A stretch of DNA of 64,000 nt from Diphasiastrum complanatum (taxonomy: Eukaryota; Streptophyta; Lycopodiopsida; Lycopodiales; Lycopodiaceae), in NCBI GenBank assembly GCA_029204225.1, contig CM055097.1, positions 8,139,411 to 8,203,410 of the forward strand, in the 5' to 3' direction. A program made the translations under genes and the position numbers. The notes under the pieces were generated by a model. It did not search any database and was not told the origin of the DNA. It saw nothing but the letters and a program-made list of their open reading frames with translations. Positions 48,101 through 61,856 of this stretch are shown in pieces; positions within the stretch are counted from its first letter, which is position 1; each line of letters begins with the position of its first letter.

Positions 48101-50257
48101 TGGTTGGTACAAAGATTCTGGTGCCTCTAAACGCATGACTCCGCATCGAGACTGGTTTGATTCATTTAAAGAAATGAATTGAGGGCATTGTGTATACCTT
48201 GGGGACAACACAACACATCCGGTCAAAGGCAAAGGAACAGTACCTGTGAAACTTCCTTCATGGGAAGTAAACATCATAAAGAATGTTCTATTTGTACCAA
48301 AGTTGGCAAAGAACCTACTGTCGGTTGGGGCCATCACTAAACGAAACATGACAATAGTGTTTCATGAGTCGACTTGTTTAGTGAAGGAAAATGAGCATGA
48401 TGATAGGATCATTGCAAAAGGATTGCAGGAAGGTGGTCTGTATAGGTTTCAGCATACTACCATCCCCACTCAAGAAGCCTATGTTGCAAAAAATTTTGAT
48501 CAGGATAAGTTATGGCACGTGCCACGAGAGATATGGCCAATTGAGTTATCCAAGCCTACAGGTGCTGAAGAAGCATGATTTGGTAACTGGATTAGCCTCT
48601 ATCAAGTCAAGCAATGACTTTTGTGAAGGGTGTGCACTTGGCAAGCAACAAAGGAAAAGATTTTCTATATCAAAAGTTGTCAAGGCAAAGCAAGTACTTG
48701 AACCTATTCATATGAATTTGTGTGGACCAATGCAAACTAGATCTGCAAGAAAGGGCTTTCTACTTCATGACCTTCATCGATCATTTTTCACAAAAGATAT
48801 CGGTTATTTTTTTGAAGGAAAGATCTGAGGCAATCAAGTACTTCAAGATCTTCAAGGCTTTGGTTGAAACCAAACTGGCATGAAAATAAAGGTACTTAGA
48901 TAGATACATATCATGAGAGTTCAAAGATTTATGCAATTCAAGTGAAATCAAGACTATTTGCTACTCCAAATACTCCTCAACAAAATGGTGTTGCTCAGAA
49001 ACAGAACAGGTCCATAGTTGAGTGTGCACGTAGCATTGCCAAACTCTTTCTGGGCTGAAGCCGTGTATACTATTGTATTCTTGTTAAACAGGAAGCAATG
49101 TCAATCAGCCAAAGGTGGGACTACTTTGAGTATTTGGATGTACCAGCTATGCACACATACCCAAGGATGACAGGAATCTGTCAAGTGTATATTCTTAAGC
49201 AAAAGCATACTTATTGTATAATCTTGAGACCCAGAAAAATATTCTGAGTAGAGATGTTGCCTTTGATGAAGACCACGCACCTCAGGTCAAGGAGCATGAG
49301 AACAATACTAAGAGTGAGTATCTTCTAGTTATCGATTCCAGCGAGAAAATCTCAAAGGAGCCCAATCAGGAGACCTTTTTGCCTCAAAAGCAAGAACAAG
49401 AGGAGCACATTGATGAGACGCAAGTGGAAAGTGCAAAGAGGGCTAGAAAGACACATTGGGATACATGGTTACCATCTACATCATCTTCCTCAAAGAGTCT
49501 ACGAAGGTGGTATTCGCAAAAAGTCAAAGATGGACGGATGATGCAAGAAGGTGGATGTAGAAGGGAAGTTGCAAGGAGATCTTACAGGAAACCCATGCAA
49601 CGAGAGAGTCAGGAGACTACCTTTGCGCTTATGACATCTATCTTAGAGTCACACGATTCTACGAAGCTGAGAAGGTAAATGTATGGCAAAATGCCATGCA
49701 AGAGGAGCATGACTCCATTTTGCAATATGAGACATGGAAGCTTATACCTGATGAGAAGCAACCAATAAGTTGCAAATGGGTTTACAAGACCAAGTATTAG
49801 GCAAGTGGCAAGATAGAAAAGCATAAGGGAAGACTTGTTGCAAAGGGATTTGCTCAACATGAAGTGCTTGACTATGATGAGACATTCGCTCTAGTTGCTA
49901 AAATGACATCAATAAGAAACGTGTTGGCAGCAGCAGCCTATTTTCATGGGACATTCAACAACTGGATGTCAAAAGTGCCTTTCTCAGCGGAGAATTGAAG
50001 GAAGAGGTTTACATGGAGCAGCCACAAGGTTCTAAGGCTGAAGGCAAAGAGCATTTATGTAAGCTTAAGAAGGCCTTGTACGGGTTAAAGCAAGCGCTCA
50101 AGGTCTGTGTTTAGATTGCACATCAACAATTTGCTGCTGGAGCAAATTGATGGCATGCACCATTTCCTCCATATTGGCTGCTACCAGGCCCGAGGAAGAT
50201 GGAGCCCGAGTTCCTTCCACAGGTTCTTCCATTTGTGTGTGTGTGTGTGTGTGTGTG

Positions 50258-50296
<39 letters not shown>

Positions 50297-50469
50297 TGTA
50301 GCAAAAAACTAGAGGAAAAACAAAGAAGGTGCAAAAACAGGCTCAGGCAAGCATAGTTTCATCAAATCGCATTTCAATCAACATACCGCTGTTTCAAAAC
50401 AGACCGTTCGAGTCAGATTCTGCTGTTCAAATCGGCCTGCTGGAACCCATGCCCATAGCCCAAGAACTA

Positions 50470-50525
<56 letters not shown>

Positions 50526-53500
50526 CCACCTGAAAAGGTCCAGACTCCAGCATACTATGGTGGGCTGCTTGCTTCAACAGAGAAGTGGGAAGTTCTAACT
50601 TCTAGCGCACTTTTTCGAGCAGATTCTACACAAGTTTGTTGCCAAATTCCAACCCACCTTTCTATCAGATTCTGGCACACTTTTTGGAAAGAATCCAGCG
50701 CACTTTTCAGGCAGACACCAGTAGATTCTTGTTGGCAGACTTCAGCGCACTTTTCTAATAGATTCTAGTGCACTTTTCTGATAGGCTCCAGTGCATTTTT
50801 GTAAGGAAAATAGGGCACATGTCTCTTGCAGATCCAGCACCTCTCTTTAGGGGGAGGGGGTGGTGGTTAGCATTTACTTTTAGGTTGTTTAAACTTTATA
50901 CAGTGCAGACTAGTAGATACTAGACATTGTAAGTTGTAACACTTTCTGATTTGGTATTGATGTTTATGGAATTTGGACAATGGAACTATGGATTCTGGAA
51001 GTTAGAACTATATGTGTCATCATTCATGTATGTACTATGATTTCAAACTTGTTAATGGAGTTTAATTTTAGTAACAAGCATTACTAATTCATGAATATTG
51101 ATTATAGTGTTTAAAATTTAAATGATCTAGATTCTATGGGCATGCCACTGCATGCCACATTATCAACTGTTAGATTTGAACTTTGAACATTCAACAATTA
51201 ACAGCTGCAAGTTTGCAATGTTACTGCATGCTATCAAATTTCAACGTTAGTAGTTACATGAGGCTTGAGCATTGAGTCTTGAGTCTTGACCATCAATGTA
51301 TGTACTATGTGTACATTGTATTAGCATTCATGACATATGTAAACATTAGTACCATGTGGCATGTAATGAAATGTACATTGTGCTATCTAGCACTTTTTTA
51401 TGCCATAGTAGACTATAGAAGCCTAAAAATAAAATCCAAAAAAAAAAAAAACCCTAAAACCATTTTGCCAATTCTTTCCCAGGGTTGCCGATTCGTTCCC
51501 ATTTCAAACCCTTTTTGAAAAAGCATTTCGAAAAGGTCCATGAAACATTGCATGCAAGGATATGTAAGCAAAGGGGCCTTAAGCAACATAAACTTGAAGA
51601 CAAACTTTTGCAAATGAAAAAAAGAGAATGAGCTAATCTGTGAGTACAACCCCTCATCCTCCTTCAAGCACCTACCACCTCGAGCTCCCGATCATGTAAA
51701 AAGGACAGGTGGGGGGGGGACCTTGTGGGTACCAACCTGTACCTCCTACCACCTTAGGGCCTAAGTGGTGGTTTGTCAGGCCGCCACATGTCCCTTGGAA
51801 CTCAAAAGCTTATTTGACTTAGTTAAGCCGAATCCCACTCTTTTCTCCTATGACCTCCTCCTAAGGATGTGCACTCTCCCTTGAAAGTTGCAGGTATATA
51901 AGGAGAAGAGAAGAGGAGATAGTACGGCTTCAGATAGGCACAATACATGTGAAAGGGATTCATCACAGCTATGGATCATTTCTTCCTTTACTTGTTGTAC
52001 TTATAGTACCCTAGTGTAAGGGCTTTTTGATTTTCAAGCAATACTAAATGGAAATATAATATGCTGGAAAGAGGGTACACCTGTAAAGACCACTAGGGAA
52101 AACCCCTAAGATGAGGATAGGAGAACACAATAAGAGAGACTATGGAGCCAAACCGCCCACCAAACCTAGATCAAACCTGGATCTAGCCCCCAAGCCATGC
52201 CAGGTGATAGCAAGAAGAGAAGAGCTCAACTAGTAACCTAAAACCAAGTTGTCGACGGGATAATCTCTACCTCAATATATAGAGAGTAAAGTCCTGTGCA
52301 TGAACTCATGCAATCACATGCAGGTCAACTATAAAGAGGTCACAGCTCTTCATGCAGTCCTCCTGCCTATATCCGTCACACGTACATGCACTACTCCATA
52401 AGTCTCAATTAGAGTGTCTGGGTCCTCTCAAGGTCATTAGTCGCAAAAAGGCCTCGACGTGGAATTAAATCTAGGCATGACCAATAATCTTGAACATTGG
52501 AGGGCCGGCCTACCATATTAGGACTATTCCATGTCCTTACCTGAATATGGCCGTAACATTCTTCCTCCCTTAAACAAGTTTTGTCTTTAGAACGGGAAAA
52601 AGAAAACATGAAATTACTCCTTAAGCTTTCAAGCTTTCCATCTGAACAAGTACTTAGAGATGCAACAATTCTTCAATGGCTTGCCTCTACTCAGAAATAC
52701 TAACTCAAATCCCAAAGATACACTAAGCTATAAATCTTCCAAATGGGTTGATTTTCTCCAAATAAAAGTTCAACGTAACAGAAAGTTAACATGAAGGATA
52801 GATTGAATAGCAACTCTCACCATGAAATTCGTTCGAATTCAATAAACTCTGATGAACTTTCCAAGAAAAAGAAAAAGTCTTTCGCTCAACTTCTACTTCT
52901 ATAACTTATCCAGGGTTCAATATTGCATCATGTTTTAATAGAAACAACATTTGATCACAGGGGAAGCTCAGATCTTCAGATTTTCTTTATCACTTGGCAA
53001 ATATACACAACGTAAATTTACCTTGTTCTCATTTTCATTGGTTACTGGATCTGTTGCTGCATGGGAAGATGTTTTTGTACCACCGGCAGTAAGACCTCTT
53101 AACTCAGCCAAGAAAGCTGCTTTGCTCTGCTTCACTGCACCTGTAACTCCAGCAGACAACCAGCTTCAGTAATATATTTCGTAACTGATACAGACACACC
53201 TCATAGCGTAACATAACCCATGTTCTAGGAAATAGAGGACTTCGCTAGAATTATGCTCATAATCACTTTTCAAACTTAACACTAGGTAAAGAACAAGACT
53301 TCGCTAGAATTATGCTCATAATCACTTTTCAAACTTAACAAGGTAAAATACAAGTACCCCAATCTAGGCACCCAACGATATCATAGGCCATTGGGTGTGT
53401 CGCTATAAGTGACTCAACGAGTAGTGAGGCATGTAGATCCAACGTGCAACTGACCAAGTGAACCGGCAGGGGCCAACGGGCAGTGACTAGGGTTAGCCGG

Positions 53501-56500
53501 CTGGAGACTAAAGTTGACCAAAAAGTCACTTAGGCACGAGAGAGCATGTGGTTGGAAATTCAATTTTAACCTGTTACACCTGTCATGCATGTTAGAACTT
53601 GTTTGGCTAGCCTACACGGATTAGCGGCTACCAATGCATGGACGCCGCATGCCCTAGGACAGGGATAGCAGGTAACTAGCATAAGAGTTTACCTATGGTA
53701 GGGAAGAGATTCATTCTTTCATTGACTAGTTAGTTTCTTGAGGATCTTGGAAAAGAACCTCACATATGGTATCAAAGCATCAGGAAGATTCGTTCTAGAG
53801 AGAGAACAGAGAAAGTGCCAAAAGACGCTGTTTCCTCTCCTTTTTCTTGAGGATTTTGGTGATAGATCATCAAGAAGGGAGAGGGTGATCCAGCGCATCT
53901 TCTTGGAAAAATCCATCACTTTTCCACAAGAAACCAGAACAGCTTGTGAAAAGAATTGGGCACACTTCCCTAGCAGTTTCCAGAGCACTTTGGGTGGCAG
54001 ATTTCAATGTGCTTTGGGAAGGAAATTGGGCACAACTTCTTCAGCAATTTTTTTCAGATCCAGCACTGAATTCCCAGCAATATGAGCAGCAATCTGAGTG
54101 CTAAAATTTCACCAAACTGGCGGTTACCTACCAGCGATTTGGACAGCCTGTTTTCCGAACCTCTGTACCTAAAATTTCAGGGATGTAAGGACTGATACTT
54201 TTCAGCAAATTGGAGGCGACCATGAAATTGAAATTTCATATCTTTGTAGATGATCTAAACTTGCAAAATCCATTCAGTAAACAACATTATGGATGTGTGA
54301 GAGATTTTTTCTGTCTATAGTAGTTTGAAGGCAAGTTTGGTCAAAATTTGTGAAGAGATTGAAGCACTTTTGAATCTCTATCTACTGCTACTCCCTTTGA
54401 GTCCTTTTCGCATGTAACTTGGAGGAATTTTGGGGACCTATTGGGCACTTTTTGCAGACAAACCTTGCTGTGATGTCAGACCTTATATGTATTATATGTA
54501 TATGTATACATACATATGTGTGTGTGTGCATGTGTGTGTGTGTGTGTTTGTCCAATTTGAAGCAAAACATTGAATCTATTTCAAAGTCAAGTTGGGGCCC
54601 AATTGGGAGTTGAAATTTCAGCACGCGAAAGGTCTGGGAACTTGGCATTTTTTTCTAGGATTGGGATCGAGATTGGAGAAGGAATTGATATCATTAGCGC
54701 AGCCACTGTTGGAAGCCTATCAGTGATTTGGGGATCCTTCTACACCTATTTACGGGGCAGCCAACAATAAAATTTAAAAAAGTTTTTCTATTTCTGAAAA
54801 TTAGCTTTGCTACTTTTTTAAACCATTTTGTTTGTGTACATTCATTGTGGGGGTGACAAGTGTAAATATTACTCAGAGAGAAGAGTGAGGTGGTTTTATC
54901 GAAAGAACACGTGAAAATTTTAAGAATAAAGCCCTCATTACCATTTATTGTAGTTTATCACCACACAAGCATGTGGCAAAGTGGCTCGATTCGGAAAAAG
55001 GGCTATGGGCACCTAGTGTTTGCATAGACAAAGTAATCACTATGTTCAGGCTTATGCAGATTTTTACCTTGAAATACTAATGAAAGTTTCTAATGATAAT
55101 CCTTAGTGGATGCGGGTTCACAAATTTATATTTGGCTTGCAATCGTCTTTCACGACACATGATATCACCAGCATCCACCACGTGAAATCATTCCTTCGAT
55201 TTACTGAATTTTTTTACAGATTCCTTATGAACTATGTTGTTAAAGCATTGCCCTTAATGAAATGAATAAGAGTTTTAAAGCTCTCAAGCATTGTGTTTCT
55301 ACGGCTCCAATTTTACATAGTTGATCCTAATAAACAAATTTTTTGTTAGAAACAGATGCTAGTGACTATGTTGTGGCAGCACACTTTATCAAGGCAGTAA
55401 ACCAGTTGCTTTTGAAAGCAAAAAGCTTGATCCTGTTCAGTGTAGGTATTCTACCTATGTAAAGTAACTTCTTAAAATCATTCACGCATTGAAATTTTGG
55501 AAAAACTATTTATATGGTGCCAAATTTTCGATGATGAGCGATCACCATAAAGCCAAGCGGTCGGAACTCATCCAGGAATTCGAGTTCAACATTAAGTATC
55601 GTAAAGATACATTGAATTGTTTAGCCGATGCCTTGAGTCTAATTGAAAAGATTAATCAATTATGCTTTGCTAAGATCCAACCTGATCTATATCTTTCACT
55701 TTGAGTACTTTGTCAGACCGATGGGTATTTCGATCGTATCTGGCTAGATGTTTGGCAGGAAATTCTAGATCTAGTGAAGGCCTTGGGATGCAGAATCCCA
55801 AGAATTCTCAAAATGATAAGGTACTAATCGAATATTCCATAAGGAATGGCTTGCTTTTTCGGAAAGAAGGGTATGTGCGCCCGATAGGGAGAACCTTAGG
55901 GCCCAAATCCTGTAGCAGTGTCATGACAACCCTTGTACTAGTCACCCTAGCATACATGGACATTGGACATTAGCCAAAGATGAAAGGACATGTCAAGACA
56001 TAATGCCAATTAAATAAAGGAAAGAGACTTATAGTTTCGGGTCTTTTACATCCCTTGAAAATTCTCAACAAGAAATGTATTATTAGTAATCAAGACTCCA
56101 ACTTCACTGGTAGACTTTGGCAATTAGTATCTGAAAACTTGAAATGACCCTTAGTCTAAGTTCTTTGGATGCAAACAAAACCTCACCAAACTATGGAGGA
56201 TATGCTTCAAGCATATGTATCTCACAGACAATTTGGTTGGAAAAAGCATCTCCCAATGGTTGAGTTCACACAATAGTGTGAAACGTTATGCCATCAGCTT
56301 CAGTCCTTTTATGCTAATGTATGGCTTTCAGCCATGTTCGCCAAGTTTTGTTGGACTCAAAGATTTTAAGGTGCAAGCTATAGTTGATTTCTTGCAGCTA
56401 AAGCTTTCCTTCTTTCTTCTTTCTCTCTCTCAATATATTGATAACAAGAAGACATAGTTAATTGGGGTCTCTAAGCACGAGAGCATCTGAGGCCTCCATC

Positions 56501-59500
56501 CACAATACGTGAGGATTGGAGCGTGGAATTGTAACAAGATTCATTCATCATCCATAGCTAGCAATCTAGTTGATTTTATTCCATAAGGTAATATATTGTT
56601 GTTTACTAAAACACACGAGAGGAGTGAGAGACGTTTACCAGATTTTACAGGGTTTTGATGGAACTCAGCATACAAGACTGTGACACGTTCTGCGAGTGGC
56701 AAAGGCTCAAGTCACATGTGGGGTGGCATGTTTGTACAAGCCTATTATTGAGTTCATTGGGCATGATATACATGCACGCTATCTCTGGATTCACCTAAGT
56801 GGACAAGGCATTGGTCCAATTAGGGATATCTTTATAGCAATGTGCTATTTTCCACTTATGACATCTTTTTTTGCTGTAGATGTGGATTCCCCATATGTTG
56901 ATCTATCACCTGATATACTCGATATTTAAAGCGAGGTCTTATTCTATTGACTGGCGATTTTCATGCCAGGATTGCCTCACACCAGACAAACATTCATGAC
57001 ATTTCTGATCAATTTTGTATACAGTCTATTGATGCAATGGATCTGGGTGTTCCCAGAATTTATGTTGATGATCTTGTACCCATCACTACTTACGGGGAGC
57101 ATTTACGTCAATTTGGAATAGCCCATGAGCTAGCCATTTTTAATGGCCTATCGTTGTAGGGGATTCACTTACCAGCCTCATAGTGGCGGCCATAGTGTCG
57201 TGGATTATCTCATGGGATCACCCTCTTTCGTTCCATTCATCTCATATTTCCATATCTCCATTGCCACTCTCTCAGACCACTCACACCTCTCTTTCGTCTT
57301 GACCACATTACATGACCTGCATCACATCCTTCTTCCGATCCTAACCGGCCATCTAAATACATTTTTGATCAAACTCACATTCCCTTGTACCAAGAATCTC
57401 TTATGACCTTACTTCATGATTTTTCCCATGATATACCTCTTGAATCTCAAGCTATTTTTTCACCATTGCTTTACAACAGCTGCCTCTCTAGCCTTTCCGT
57501 CCCATCACTCCCATCCCCAAATCTCCTCAACTCGATTAGCTAAACAAACCTAGTATGACTAACTATCATTATTACCACCACCAACCTGTCAACGCACAAT
57601 ACCTTTCTCCTCACCTCCTCTGTGATGCTCGTCGTATTGGCCATTGTGCTCTTCGCACTAAAAAGTGCACCTATGAATGAAGGTAGAAGGCTCATCAACC
57701 TTCTCCTTAGTTCATCCATCGAGGGGCCTTATGGTGTGAATTCACTCCTCGCTCTCCACCTCCTTCACTAATGGATCTTTGCACCTGGACTGTCTATGCC
57801 ACCACCTTGTACACTATCCCTACTAACACTCCCATTATCATTCCCCACGACCTTCTAAATTCCTCTCTTAACGTCTGTTATGGTCCTTGAAGCCATCAAG
57901 AAAATGAGAATGCATTGTGCACATCATGTTAAGAATCTGGAATTTGAGCTCCTTATCCACGCTCCTAATACACTTTCTTCCATACTTCATCTCCTTCAAC
58001 ATACTTACTAGTTTTCTTTGCTTGCAACTTCAAAGGTATCTTTACAGCCTACATGTTTTTTGCGCTAGATAGGGAATGCATGTGAACATTTCAAAGACCA
58101 AAATCATAGTCTTCAACACGTCCAAATCTTCCATGCAAAAGTACTCACACTTTTAAGAAATACCACTTGACATCGTGCCAAGGTTCCATGATTGAGAATG
58201 CAAACTTTAATTGCCACTCATTAAGAATCTACAAAAACATGGTTAATCTATAACTATAAACTCTATAGGTTCATTTCCCATCCATTGAGTAATATTAGAA
58301 AATAATAGCAACTTTGTAAAGCCTAAACTACCATGTTGTATGCCTTCTATAATCACATTCTTCCCTTTGTTACTCTTCTAAGTAGTAAACATAATGTGAT
58401 GTGGTCCTTTCTACTTCTCCAATTGGTGTCATTCGCCATGATACATAATTACTTTGGGACTATATCATCTCCCGACAAGTATATATGTCAGATCTTGCTC
58501 AGCATTAAAAAATGCAATGAGGAAATTAGTAAGCAAAAAACTCACAATCAACGAGTGATTATCCTAAACTAACCATCTAGGACTTTGGCATCTTGGGAGA
58601 AAGTTTTAGAGGTCAATTCAAATGTGAAGTATCATTTTGAAAAGAAGTCTAGACTTTTGGAACTCAAAAGAAAACATCAAAAATCCATCTCAACAAGTTG
58701 AGAATACCTACCAGAAGCTTAAGTTTCCTTAAAAATAGAGGGGAGTGACAAAAGCAACTATTGCAACTGAAATCAAGACAACTCAACAAGTTGTTGTACT
58801 GACCTTTGGAAGTACGGCCAGATAGATTTCCACTAAATTAGCTTGCACTCGTTGAGCCTTGTTCACATAATTGCAAAAGAAGAATCAGACAGTGAGGCAC
58901 TCATAATGTGGATAGACTTTGTAAAAGAAATATGAAACCAAGCACATAACTAGGAGTCTGCTTTGGCACAAAGAAGAACTACTCACCGCATTAAAGAGCG
59001 TTACAACTGATCCAGCAAACATCCAGCATAGTTGTTGACAACATATCATGCAAGAAGAGAAGTATTTGATTCAGCACATAAGCACATCTCTTGGGCAACA
59101 AAAGGAGTTTAGTATAAAACACTATGTTAAATCATGAACACACATCACAAATATGGCATCACATCAAGAACAATACATAATACTATATTAATCAAACAAT
59201 AATCTCCTACAAAACACATCATACAGCCAACATGAGACTTGTATGCAAGCCCTACTACAAAGGAGCATTCAACATTCCTAAAACATCATAAACATCAAAA
59301 GCATAGGTTGTTGAATGACTAATAGAGATCTACTTATACCACTTTGAAGGCCCTTAAGGGAACCTTCAAGAAGCCACTCTTAAAATTAGGGCTAAAATAT
59401 CCCATTTCTATCTAAATTGTGGGTTCCTAGAATTAACTAGATATACTCAGGGCCCAAAACTCAACTATTGTTGCCATAGATAAAATGTCGAATGAGGGAT

Positions 59501-61783
59501 CAATCTAGGCCCTCATAACGTTATACTAATGTCTTCGTTCATTATTCTACCCTACTAACAAAAACCATGCCTTTAGTGTAGCAAGAGATTGAGATGCACA
59601 TAAGTGCTAGCATTACTGTAATTGATGTTGAAAGATAAAATATTGCAAGAATGTGTATGATGAAATGTTACCAGATAATGCCGATGTTGTATAGCCGATC
59701 ACGGAAATGCATATGCTAAATATATAGGTGCTGCAAAAGTATAAATGGCAAACTAATTATGGAGTATGAGATGGATGTCGTATAGCTGGAAGTAGTTGTT
59801 TAATAGGATGTGCACTCTACAAGGTAAATGGATCATAAACATTTTTTTTTGTTTTTTAAATTTGGGATTTTTGTGGGTAATATGGGTATCAAATTAAAGC
59901 TCTAATCAAGGGCATTGCATTTATGTAGGTTGCCAAGTGTTTCGGTTACAGTGTGATCCAGTTTAGGTGCAACAATCCCGGTTAGATTCTATCAATCCCT
60001 ATAAAGTTCTAAAGATCCGTTTCTGTTTCTTTCAGTGATTCTGGATCTAGATACATGTTTCTCATAAACGTTTTTGCCCAGAAACACGTTTTTGGGCAAC
60101 TATGGTACACGTCAAGTATGTGGTACAATAGGGAGCTTATGAAATGTCTCCGAAGCAAAAACCAAAGAAACAAATATATCTAAATACTATAAACTGAAAT
60201 GAACTAAGTGAGATATGCAGAAATATAGCTGCTACGAAAGGTCACGAGAAACTGTAGCACTGTCATCATCTCCTGCTAATGTTGTAGAAAGATGTGATAC
60301 GAGCAACAACACGAGGTAGATCTAGTGCTGCTAATGTTGTCTAGGAGGATGAGAAGTGTGTCTCCTCATGATAAGTCAAGTAGCTCTAATTTCAACACGG
60401 CTCTGATTTGGACTTGAGAACTAACACTTTGTCGAGCTGTCAGACACATATCTCATCACTCGTATCGTAAGTGCAACATATTGTGGATTCTCATAGGCTA
60501 CAAGCGACTGAAGTGTAGTGGGCATGTATCGAAACAAGCAATAGTATCTCCCTCTAATCTTGTAATAGGCAGAGCATTTGAAGATAAAGTGCTCCTCTGA
60601 CTCCACCTCACTCAAAGAGCATAACTAACAAGACCTCCCCACTATTCTAGAACATCCAATCTCAATTGCGAACTGATGTGATGATACACAAAGCTGGCCC
60701 AATATGAAATTGAGATCTTGAATCCAAATATTGTGTTATAAGCAAGAACCCTGCTACATGTAGCTCTAGGAAATGAGTTTGATAATTGTCGGGTTTGACC
60801 CCCCAACTGGCCCCTCCACATGGGATCCAAATATGCTCTATATAGAAAACGTTTAATGTACTGGTGAGTAACTAAAAAGAAATCAATGATAGAAATGCCA
60901 AATGACTCAAGGAGGAGGTCAGATGCTTGAGTTAACCATGACAACTGGTAGCCCTGATCATCAAGATGATGAGAAGAGGTAATTATTATCTATATATATC
61001 TCTAATCTGAAGTCGGAAGCACTTGAACATGCTGAATATAAATGATAAGCAAAAAATGGCACCAAGCTGTATGGGTGGAGCAGCAAACTCAACAAGAATA
61101 ATCTCATGTGGGACGGAGAGCTTAGCTCGAATCATACAAGATAACATGGTAGTCGATAATCTCGAGATACTAGCCCACGATGAAGAGGAGAGACAATTTG
61201 GTGCCTTTCTTTGGAGCGATTGCCTAAGAAAGGGCCTCTTCCTTCTGCTTCTCAATTTGGGTTACCAATTCACGAAGTCTTGTGGTGGTAGACTTTAAAA
61301 AAGCAACCTGCTTGTTATAATTGCCAAGTGACAACTCCAATGATAAAACTTGGGAATGCAACAAACTCTTTTCATTAACAAGGGTAGCAACTACAATTTG
61401 CAATTGCAAAAGTTCTTGTTTCAAGATTTGAAATTCGGACCTAATTGATTGATTCACCAAGAGGAAAATAGTTCTACTTCCTTGGATGGAGTGTAGGGAA
61501 TCACTCCATTCATACTACATAGAGATACTAGCATCGACAATAGTATTGGCATGAGAAGCAGCTGAAGCCTCGACGACAATGGGCAGTAGCAACAGAAACA
61601 GTAGCAGCATTGGCATTCTGCTACGCAACAAGGACAAGTTGTTGCTCCACAACCAACGTAGCATGAATAGGGTTTGTGGGTGGAGGAGGAGGATGGGGGT
61701 TGGGAGGAGGGGGAACGAGAACCCCCGCTGGCACCTCTTCATGCCACAAAAAGGGGGATGGCACGCGTGCGCAGCGCGCACGC

Positions 61784-61856
<73 letters not shown>

